This document shows positions 10,550 through 17,682 of a stretch of 64,000 nucleotides of DNA, in pieces. The stretch is from Rhizophagus clarus (lineage: Eukaryota; Glomeromycota; Glomeromycetes; Glomerales; Glomeraceae): NCBI GenBank assembly GCA_015698045.1, contig BLAL01000090.1, forward strand, positions 124,001 through 188,000, read 5' to 3'. A program made the translations under genes and the position numbers. Every line of letters starts with the position of its first letter. Position 1 is the stretch's first letter. Below the pieces are notes generated by a model. That model worked only from the letters and a program-made list of their open reading frames with translations. It searched no databases and was not told the DNA's origin.

Positions 10550-11973
10550 TCACCTTGAACTAATTCTATAGGTACACCTCGAACAGCATTGGAAGTATCC
10601 ATAGGATCATCATGATCATCCAAGGAAAGGTCACGCATTGCCCTATTTAACTCTACATCTTCACGTCTTTCTCTAGCTTTTGCGATTCTTTTAGCAATCT
10701 TACCAGCTAATCTTTGTGCTAATGTATTTCTAGGAGCAGGTCTACCTGGTACAGCATCAAACAACTGTTGTAAATCATCAGGATTCATGTCTTCATCAAA
10801 CGGATTAGGACCTTCATCAGGGTATGGATCCTGTTCATAAAATCCCCAATCATCCTGATATTGAGGCTTAGGTTTAAGCTTAGGTCTATAAACAGGCTTT
10901 ACATTTCGAGCCTTAAGACTCTCCTGTAATTGGCGAATTTGGGATTGAAAACCTTCAGCCTGTTGTTGTAATAATCGACTCATTTCTCCTTGGGTAACTG
11001 CATGATTTTGTACTGGTTTTAATATAACAGGCTCCTGACTAACTGGTGGTAATTGCTCTGGAATAATTTGTCTATCCCTCTGATACTGTATATTTTCTCG
11101 TCTTTCTCTACCAAGACGTAATTCAGACTTTCTTTTTTCAACTCGTTCAAGAAGACCTACTAATTCCTCTATATCTCGTTCAGCACCAATCCTTTCAGCC
11201 TCAATAGCACAATCATCATTTAGACCTCTTAGAAACTGATTAATTAAAACATCATTACCATAACCTAATAGTTCAGCACTTCTTCTAACTTTATCATAGA
11301 AATCTCTAACAGGCATATTTTCCTGAAAAAGGTTACCAAACCTTAACTGACGTCTGGCATTCTGCTGTGTAGGAAATTCATTACGCATTTTAATTAGAAC
11401 ATGACAGGGACGGGCTGGAATTACATACGGATGACCAACACCTGCTCCACCAGCAATTGCAACACCAGCTCCAGCTGCACCACCAAGAACATTGTGATTA
11501 AGAGGGTCATTAGTAAATTCTATACCAGCACGATTTAGCCAAATATCTCTATTCCCTTCTATGGCATAATCAGGCCAGACATTAGTAACTAGAATATTAG
11601 CACCTGCACTACCTGGTGCCATAATATTTCTTGCACCAGAAGGGTTAACCCATGTATTTACTGGACAATTAGCAGCATTATTACTAGCCAAAGCCTTAAA
11701 TGCCCCCTCATCACCATGTGCAAGACGAAGAAGAATATTTCTAAGCTTAACTCTCTTTCCTAAAATATTACTATCATACCATCTGGCAGCTGGACCAGTT
11801 AAGCAAGCACGAAGTATATCCATAGCTTTCTCCCAACCTGCTGGAGGACCACCATCAGCCGATGGATCAATTCCAATACTATGAATATAGCCCTTATATA
11901 ACTCAAAAAATCTCTCAAGATCATCATCATCATTTCCAGCAAAAACTGGCATTCCTATTGCAACGGTAGCCAT
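10513..11973 (-). CDS. Ty3-like Gag (capsid) protein
   Basis: 486 residues from ATG 11973. Residues about 8-80 resemble the capsid N-terminal domain of Ty3-type Gag: MPVFAGNDDDDLERFFELYKG, then ILRACLTGPAARWYD (Trp65). A roughly 110-residue insertion (80-195), including a Gly/Ala-rich stretch GGAAGAGVAIAGGAGVG, separates this from a CTD-like region (196-280; MRNEF, MPVRDFYDKV, INQFLRGL, ELVGLLERVEKR). The C-terminal 200 residues are charged and Pro-rich with a basic block (AGKIAKRIAKARERR) but no CCHC zinc knuckle. It overlaps the preceding coiled-coil ORF by 19 bases and the protease frame by 37 bases. Fully open. Likely shell protein of the element; assembly is inferred. Confidence 0.8.
   Translation of the reverse strand: MATVAIGMPVFAGNDDDDLERFFELYKGYIHSIGIDPSADGGPPAGWEKAMDILRACLTGPAARWYDSNILGKRVKLRNILLRLAHGDEGAFKALASNNAANCPVNTWVNPSGARNIMAPGSAGANILVTNVWPDYAIEGNRDIWLNRAGIEFTNDPLNHNVLGGAAGAGVAIAGGAGVGHPYVIPARPCHVLIKMRNEFPTQQNARRQLRFGNLFQENMPVRDFYDKVRRSAELLGYGNDVLINQFLRGLNDDCAIEAERIGAERDIEELVGLLERVEKRKSELRLGRERRENIQYQRDRQIIPEQLPPVSQEPVILKPVQNHAVTQGEMSRLLQQQAEGFQSQIRQLQESLKARNVKPVYRPKLKPKPQYQDDWGFYEQDPYPDEGPNPFDEDMNPDDLQQLFDAVPGRPAPRNTLAQRLAGKIAKRIAKARERREDVELNRAMRDLSLDDHDDPMDTSNAVRGVPIELVQGENGEIMLVQKKR
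10519..10525 (-). promoter_or_regulatory. Putative -1 ribosomal frameshift site, A AAA AAA
   Basis: In the gag frame the 3' end reads GTC CAA AAA AAA AGA TAG. The last A of CAA plus the two AAA codons form a slippery heptamer; a -1 slip continues AAG ATA GTT into the protease frame and bypasses the gag stop at 10513. The nine-A run would also allow polymerase slippage. A weak 6-bp stem (TAGTTT with AAACTA) starts 3 bases later. Confidence 0.65.
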
Positions 11974-12605
11974 ATTACTGGGGGATTATCTGAAGGAGGA
12001 TTGTTGACTATAGGATTTGCTTGTCTAATTCGAAACCACTGCGCTTGAATTCTAAGTACAGCCAATTGTGCTTGCATTCTATCACGAATTCGTCCCAAGT
12101 TTCTAGATGTAAGTCGTTCTATTGTAAGTTGGTGTGTTAATCTATTATTTTTTTGTTGCAAAGTATCCCTAATTCTTCTTTGCTGTACTTGCTGATCTTG
12201 TAATTGATTAGCTTGATCACGATTTGCATTTACCAGATGATTTCTCTCATTTTGCAATCCGTTCCTCTCATTTTGACATGCAATAAGACGTTGTCTAATA
12301 CCATGAATCTCACGTTCTCTAGCATTGGCCACTTCTTGCAAATACTTTAATAAACTAGTCGAAGTATCAAGTTCTTCCCTAGTTTGTCTTGCTCTTTCTT
12401 CAACCTGTATACCATGAGCTATAATCAATCCAATAATGTGCTTAATCTCATGATTAATATTTATAAGATTTGGTGTAACAGTCATTCGACCATTTACCAG
12501 CAGGGCATCTGCATCATTCTTAAGTGCATTAATTAGCTGATTAATATCCATTGCTACTAAATATGCTGAAGGGGGCCCTGTAGGATCAGTGGGAACATAT
12601 GCCAT
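11955..12605 (-). CDS. Coiled-coil protein encoded just upstream of Gag
   Basis: First ATG 12605; 216 residues. After a short N-terminus (MAYVPTDPTGPPSAYL) and a helical MDINQLINALKNDADALL segment, residues about 75-195 form a long coiled coil rich in Gln, Asn, Arg and Leu (NERNGLQNERNHLVNANRDQ). The stop (11955-11957) lies 19 bases inside gag, whose ATG is in the -1 frame; a TAA closes the gag frame 5 codons before its ATG, so no simple frameshift fusion is seen and reinitiation or leaky scanning would be needed. Possible scaffold or Gag partner, inferred from adjacency. Confidence 0.65.
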   Translation of the reverse strand: MAYVPTDPTGPPSAYLVAMDINQLINALKNDADALLVNGRMTVTPNLININHEIKHIIGLIIAHGIQVEERARQTREELDTSTSLLKYLQEVANAREREIHGIRQRLIACQNERNGLQNERNHLVNANRDQANQLQDQQVQQRRIRDTLQQKNNRLTHQLTIERLTSRNLGRIRDRMQAQLAVLRIQAQWFRIRQANPIVNNPPSDNPPVIWLPLQ

Positions 12606-12645
12606 TTTGAATATACTATACACTATATACTACTAATTGCTTAAA
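12606..12645. promoter_or_regulatory. Compact divergent promoter region
   Basis: Only 40 bases separate the ATG of the coiled-coil/Gag/protease transcription unit (minus) from the ATG of the ATPase (plus). The gap is made of TATACTATACACTATATACT, TATA-like on both strands. A bidirectional promoter linking capsid and packaging genes is inferred. Confidence 0.45.
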
Positions 12646-13944
12646 ATGGACTTATATGTGTACAATTTGGATGAGTATACCGGTGATACTAGGCAAGGAA
12701 ATGAATATGTTCCAGTATGGAATTTTCGTCTTGTTGTAGCTGGTAGCTCAGATTCTGGAAAAACTACTATGCTTATTAATTTACTAATGGGAGATGCAAA
12801 AGCTAAAGAGGATGGAAATTGATATATTCTTTGTGATGAAATAGTCCTTATTTGTAGGTATTTAGACGAACCTAAATGGCAAATAGTAAAGGATTTCTTT
12901 GATGATAATGAAGACGTTACTTTTAAAGCGATTTCATATCACCAAATGCCAGATGTAGAAGACTTTGACCTCAAAATTGCTACTGTAGTTATATTTGAGG
13001 ATTTAATGGATGCCCCTAAAAACATCCAAGAAAAAATAACTGGATACTTTACCCATGGACGACATAGAAATATTTCGGCTATTTATGTAGCCCAAAGATT
13101 CTTTGCTATCCCAAAAGCAATTCGAGAAAATGTGAATTATATTTCTCTACATGGTGGGCATGGTAGTTTAAGTGATACAAAGCGTATCATTAGACAATAT
13201 ACTAATGAATCAGATTCTCTTGCCCCAATCATTGATGAACTAACCTTAGGTAGGGAATTCATAGTATTTGACTTAAGATGCCCTAAAACTGATCCCCTAT
13301 CAATTAGAGTTCGATGGGATACTAGCCTTAGAACTTTTATGGAATCGTCCTTGAATAACGCTTCTAAAATGATCATGTGTTCATCTAAGATTGATCTAAG
13401 ATCATCCAAGAACGATTCTAGAATCATCACAGATTCATCTAAGATCGATCTAAGATCATCCAAGAACAATTCTAGAATCATCACAGATTCATTTAAGATC
13501 GATCTAAGATGTCGATTTACTTCTTATGGGCAGAAGGCAATAGCTGAAGCTAAAAAGAATAATTTGTTAAAGGAATTTGTCCGAAACTTTTCTTCTCCTA
13601 AGGAACGTAAACTTTACTTAATACCAGACACCTTATCGAAGGCAAAAAATTCAGATATTTGGGCTAAATATGTTTTTAGAGAAGCTTATGGAATAAATGA
13701 TCGTACTCTTAGAGATGAGTATAAGAAATTCCTGTTCCAAGTTAAGAATGTATGTGTTACTAGAAATAATTTCCCAGTATCAGTAACACCTTTTGATCGA
13801 TATAAAGAACTTTTGAATGAGCGTCCTCTAAGTGACGAAAAAATAATAAAAGGTATTGAAGCACTTCTAAAACTATTCAATGATGGCTTAATGAAAAAGC
13901 CTACCCTACAAGTGGGAATTAATAGTCTATTCCATTCTTTCTAA
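12646..13944 (+). pseudogene. A32/FtsK-like packaging ATPase, one in-frame TGA
   Basis: ATG at 12646. Walker A is GSSDSGKTTM (about 12745); Walker B is TVVIFEDLM (about 12985); then YFTHGRHRNISAIYVAQRF and IPKAIRENVNYI, the sensor region typical of poxvirus A32-like viral genome-packaging ATPases. TGA at 12820-12822 (DGN-stop-YILCDE) is in frame with an otherwise continuous 432-codon gene and likely replaces TGG. An 18-residue unit (SSKIDLRSSKNDSRIITD) is repeated 2.3 times at 13381-13510, between the ATPase core and a Lys-rich C-terminal part. Would pump element DNA into a shell. The 3' end overlaps the convergent gene by 26 bases. Confidence 0.85.
13381..13510 (+). repeat. In-frame 54-bp tandem repeat in the ATPase gene
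   Basis: Copies begin at 13381, 13435 and 13489 (TCATCTAAGATTGATCTAAG and variants). Because 54 is a multiple of three, the frame is kept; it encodes SSKIDLRSSKNDSRIITD. Two-copy differences are mostly transitions. Confidence 0.85.
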
Positions 13945-14479
13945 AAAGCTCAAGTAACTCTTCTCTAGTCACATTTATAGTTATAGTACTTTTTTCCTTA
14001 CCATCTATTACCATTCTTGACATTTTTGTTACTATGCCAAAGGCCTTCAATGCACGAGAAACAAAGTTTTTGCTTAAGGGATTATCTATTACAATACAAT
14101 ACATACCATAAAATACGGCAAAGGGTTCATTTATCCCTTCTACTATATATAAATCAAATAAAAATCGATATAAAGCTTTTTTTCCTACATCCCTATCTAG
14201 CTCATTAATTCGTTTGAGTAGCCAAATCTTGATCGATTCAACATCTGGTTCAATACTATTTAACTGTTCCTCATAGTCTCGAGTAAAGGTAAAAGTAAGT
14301 TCATCATCTAGAGTAACCGATCTATATATTTTGATTAGCTTATATATATTTTCATGTAAGCTGTCTATATCGGTACATCTTTGTACAGTTTGTCTGAATT
14401 CGATAGTAGATAGGCCTCTTCTTGGCTTAGCCAATACAAGTCTACAAACTGGGCAGTATTTTCTAATTTGCTCAACCAT
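13919..14479 (-). CDS. Unknown protein with N-terminal CPVC
   Basis: ATG 14479, 186 residues, open. Begins MVEQIRKYCPVCRLVLAKPRRG, half of a zinc-binding motif without an obvious second pair, followed by predominantly helical sequence (LYRFLFDLYIVEGINEPF, then FVSRALKAFGIV). The C-terminus (TITINVTREELLELFRKNG) looks like a helix-turn. Convergent with and overlapping the ATPase gene by 26 bases. No family recognised; the fold of the middle region might be a winged helix, but this is a guess. Confidence 0.55.
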   Translation of the reverse strand: MVEQIRKYCPVCRLVLAKPRRGLSTIEFRQTVQRCTDIDSLHENIYKLIKIYRSVTLDDELTFTFTRDYEEQLNSIEPDVESIKIWLLKRINELDRDVGKKALYRFLFDLYIVEGINEPFAVFYGMYCIVIDNPLSKNFVSRALKAFGIVTKMSRMVIDGKEKSTITINVTREELLELFRKNGIDY

Positions 14480-14535
14480 TTTTTTCAGAATTATCTACAT
14501 AAAAAATGAAATTATTTAATTACCTGTTTTTATAT

Positions 14536-14895
14536 TTATTCTTTACTACAGTCTTCACAAAGACTGCTTTCAGGTAATTCGTTAAGGTTTACAGGCATTT
14601 GGCACTCCCTGCATAAGGCAATATTAAGTTCGGCAAGCCTTCTTGATTGTTCCTCTTGTTGTGCTTCTCTTTCTCTTTGTCTAGTAAATTGATGTGCTTC
14701 TTCAACCCCTTGCCTATAACTTGGATTACGCCGATCCCATTCAGCATGATGAACAGTTATATTACATGCAGTTTCAAGGTATCTAAGTCTTACCTGAGTA
14801 TCTTGAATATATAATAAAGATGGATTAGACTGCATGATTTCTGCATATCTTGGAGGAACAAGATAGTAATCTTCTATTATTTCATAGTCATCCAT
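14536..14895 (-). CDS. Small protein with C-terminal Zn-ribbon-like cysteines
   Basis: ATG 14895, 119 residues. Acidic, Tyr-rich N-terminus (MDDYEIIEDYYLVPPRYAEI), a helical Glu/Gln/Arg stretch (QREREAQQEEQSRRLAEL), then CRECQMPVNLNELPESSLCEDC with two CxxC pairs. The ATG follows directly on the TGA of the upstream gene (TGAATG), suggesting coupled translation or a shared transcript. Function unknown; probable structural or nucleic-acid-binding role only by analogy with similar small viral proteins. Confidence 0.55.
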   Translation of the reverse strand: MDDYEIIEDYYLVPPRYAEIMQSNPSLLYIQDTQVRLRYLETACNITVHHAEWDRRNPSYRQGVEEAHQFTRQREREAQQEEQSRRLAELNIALCRECQMPVNLNELPESSLCEDCSKE

Positions 14896-15120
14896 TCAAA
14901 TTAAATTATAATATGTTCTAGTTCCAAATTGAACCATACGTCCAGTACTTACATTGAGATAGCTTCCCCTTACAGAAGGAAGTGGAGGTGCAGTTGCTCT
15001 TTGAACCAATCCACTATCAAGATAATCATATGCTTCTAAAACTAGCTGATTGAAAGTCAAACCACTAACACGAATTGTTCTGCCAGTCAATGGATTAGTA
15101 GTATATCTATTAGCACTCAT
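14896..15120 (-). CDS. Small protein with two NPxTGR-type adaptor motifs
   Basis: ATG 15120, 74 residues. Two related units: NPLTGRTIRVSGLTFNQL (residues 9-26) and NVSTGRMVQFGTRTYYNL (residues 56-73), sharing N-x-x-TGR-x-(I/V)-x-x-x-(x)-T-(F/Y)-x-x-L. NPxTGR motifs of this kind mark the 2-cysteine adaptor domain known in large DNA virus proteins; the cysteines are absent here. Could link proteins in a particle. A TACTTTAGTA element lies 14 bases upstream. Confidence 0.5.
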   Translation of the reverse strand: MSANRYTTNPLTGRTIRVSGLTFNQLVLEAYDYLDSGLVQRATAPPLPSVRGSYLNVSTGRMVQFGTRTYYNLI

Positions 15121-15133
15121 CTTTTTTTATTGT

Positions 15134-15143
15134 TACTTTAGTA
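15134..15143 (-). promoter_or_regulatory. Shared TACTTTAGTA element upstream of 14896-15120 gene
   Basis: The same 10-mer is found upstream of the helicase gene (19989-19998), 11-13 bases before each ATG and in the same orientation. Candidate element-specific promoter box. Confidence 0.35.
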
Positions 15144-15186
15144 TAGGCTATATTCAATTACAATTTTTTCTAAAAATGAAAAATCT

Positions 15187-15292
15187 CTAGTGACAAAGTT
15201 ACTTCGTCATCAGCTTTTGCACAAAATTTTTAATAATGCCTAGTGACAAAGTTACTTCGTCATCAGTCTTTGCACAAAATTTTTAATAATAA
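15187..15292. repeat. Two 53-bp direct repeats containing a palindrome
   Basis: Copies at 15187-15239 and 15240-15292. Each holds TGACAAAGTTACTTCGTCA, a near-perfect 19-bp inverted repeat (one mismatched pair around a central T), followed by TTTGCACAAAATTTTTAATAAT. The repeats fill the only sizeable gap between the small-gene cluster and the next gene. They may be a regulator- or initiator-binding site or a terminator; inference. Confidence 0.75.
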
Positions 15293-15294
15293 AT

Positions 15295-15729
15295 TTATAG
15301 CTTATTACCAAGAAGTTCATCTAAGACGTCCTCAGCTTCATCTTCAGTAAGTTTACGTCTAGGTGGTGCTTCTTTAGTTTCTTTAGGAATATGTTTATAT
15401 AAATCATAGACCTTTATAATTCTAAAAGCAAGATCTGGATTAAATGAATACTTTGCTTGAATCTTTGCAATTTTCTCATAATACGATTCTTCATTTGGCA
15501 ATAATTTCTTAGCTGTATAACGAATATAGCCTTCTGGATTGTTGGCAGATTCTATTTTCTTAATATAGTTTACGTGATTCTTTATAAGATAACTTTCTTT
15601 ACCATATCCGTCTTGTAAACCTGCCAATATGACACATTTTAAAGCTTTTATAATTTCGGCCAGATACATTTCTGGCTCGATAAAACTAGGATGCTTGTTT
15701 GTGAATGGGAATGAGTCGTCGTGTTCCAT
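15295..15729 (-). CDS. Unknown helical protein
   Basis: ATG 15729, 144 residues, open. Mostly helical with charged residues (YLAEIIKALKCVILAGLQDGYG, YYEKIAKIQAKYSFNPDLAFRIIKVYDLY) and an acidic C-terminus (LTEDEAEDVLDELLG). It starts 37 bases after the polymerase stop on the same strand, so both may be on one transcript. No family recognised. The position in the replication block is consistent with, but does not show, a role in replication. Confidence 0.5.
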   Translation of the reverse strand: MEHDDSFPFTNKHPSFIEPEMYLAEIIKALKCVILAGLQDGYGKESYLIKNHVNYIKKIESANNPEGYIRYTAKKLLPNEESYYEKIAKIQAKYSFNPDLAFRIIKVYDLYKHIPKETKEAPPRRKLTEDEAEDVLDELLGNKL

Positions 15730-15765
15730 TTTTGTACTTCTACATCTAAGGAAAAAAATATTTAA

Positions 15766-17604
15766 TTATACGGTCCATACCACTTGGTTGGCATTTTTTA
15801 CAATACATTCTCCCTCTTTTTCAAATTTTAGAGCTTTTAGAGTCTTAAATGCATCTTTAGCACAGGCTATAAGAGGAGAAGAGTTAACGTCTTCTTCTAG
15901 AATGAACCCATCAGTATGAATATGTTTGACTTTATCCACATAGGGTTGTACAGTTTCAGAAATAAACTTTCGACCATGTGCTAGAAGAAATGGGGCAATT
16001 CTTGGGTATTCACCTTTAAAGGGATTACCTGGATTCGTAAATTGGAATCTCCACTGCTCTTCTCCTATTGGTACAATCGAGTCTAATACCTCACCATCTG
16101 GAAAGTCAAAAGATTTACTCGATGTTGTAAGAGTCTTGTATGTTTTCTTTCTTTGGCAAAGTGCACCCCATAGTGTATTAAGAATTCTTTTAGCTACTTG
16201 GCTAGCGATACCACCTTGATTCTTAATTTTTAAGAGAAAATCTACATACTCTCCAAAGATTACACTACCTCGAATTCAGGTTTCTTTTTCATAAATAAGG
16301 GCATTAGAGACTCCATCCTGAATTAATGTAACTTGGAGACCAAGAGCTTTGGCACATGTAAGATCAATATGAGTATATACATTATGATAATTATATCGAA
16401 ATAATGGGGTATCCCTCTTTTCAATATTTGCACGAAATATTTCAAAATGGCTATATCCTCGATGGTTAGTAAAGTCTTTTAATATTTGAAACTTACCTTT
16501 ACTAATAAGAAAATTTACAGCTGATTGCTGAATACTAGGATAAAGACTCGTTTCATTATAACTCCTTCCATATCCTTCCCAGTTATTTTGTGCCCAGATA
16601 ATCCCTCCCATCATTGCTTTACTTATCCATTGCGCTTCAAGTGCGTCAAGGGGTTCATTAGCAGGAATACCTACACTTAATTTTTCGAATAGCCAAAGAG
16701 CCGTTCTCTTTATGTTCCAATCAAGTAATGATATATCAATTGGGATGCCTAGCTTTTTCGTCTCCTGTAAAAAGACATCTCGTTCAGCATTAATTCTGAT
16801 ATATGCCTTTTCCAATGATTCTTGACGTTTAGCTAGAATGAAGGTGTAGTTTTTGCTAAACTTAAGTTTTTAAAATTGCTGGACGGTAATAGACTTAATT
16901 GCCTTTCCATTATATATGTGAACTATATCATTTACTTCATTCTCCTGATAAGTTATAAACTTTTTTGGCCTTTTACATTCAAAGCTGGGATGTTTTCTAT
17001 CTGGATTAAGAGCGAGGGAATAATGTCCATTAGTGAGAGTAAGGGTTATTCTTCTTTGTGCTAGACTCTTAGAGATATAGGTATGATCACCTACAACATT
17101 GATAGCAATACTTCGAGCTAATCGTTCTATTTTTTCAATACAGACAATTGGAATAGGATCATCTCATGCCAGTTTCAAGATATTCTTTAAAGACTCAGGC
17201 TTTTCAATACTTTGAGGCATATTCGAATAAGAGCCATAAGCCATTTTTAAGCACTGATAAAGACAATCATTTGTATCGCCACATCCACCTGATACTGCCG
17301 GTGAATCCCTCATATAAATGATAAAGTTATCAAATCGCTCTGGATCACCTATATTATCAGGCAATTGACTTGCATCATAATGATCAAGTAGAGAGAAAAG
17401 GTTTGCGTCTTCTCCATTTGTAGTCCATTGACCAGGCTTCCAGTTCTCATAAGGAAGTAGGATTTGAAACTATTTGCCTGGATATCAGGCTTTAAGTTTT
17501 TGATCGAAGTTTGCAATTCCTCTTCTAGAGAACAAACGGCCACTATACTTAACTTCTATGATGTCTGGCCTATTTGGTAAATGACGAACTAGTCTTGATA
17601 ACAT
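15766..17604 (-). pseudogene. Family-B DNA polymerase, decayed
   Basis: Read from ATG 17604 down to TAA 15766-15768. Palm motif A appears as SYNETSLYPSIQQ (near 16550), motif B as VAKRILNTLWGALCQRKK (near 16170), motif C as HIHTDGFIL (near 15920). The catalytic Asp of motif A is Asn and the first Asp of motif C is His; the latter may be family-typical. An N-terminal block SGGCGDTNDCLYQCLKMAYG precedes the palm. Breaks: frameshifts around 17540-17440, TGA 17164 region (LA-stop-DDPIP), TAA near 16870 and TGA near 16276 (KET-stop-IRGSVIFGEY). About 600 residues, a size compatible with protein-primed PolB of Polintons. Non-functional here. Confidence 0.75.
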
Positions 17605-17682
17605 TTCTTTGAAATATATAGTATTTATTTAATTGCTAATTTTTTGTTACTATATTTGAAAAAAAAATAAAATAACTAGCCC

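Noticed and set aside
11955-11990. Frameshift fusion of the coiled-coil ORF to Gag
   Set aside because: The only run in the overlap (T CCC CCA) does not fit a -1 slippery heptamer and gag has its own ATG.
10513-12605. Gag-protease block as a nested LTR retrotransposon
   Set aside because: No LTRs, primer-binding site, reverse transcriptase or RNase H nearby; the integrase is on the opposite strand and of Polinton type; genes are tightly packed with element neighbours.
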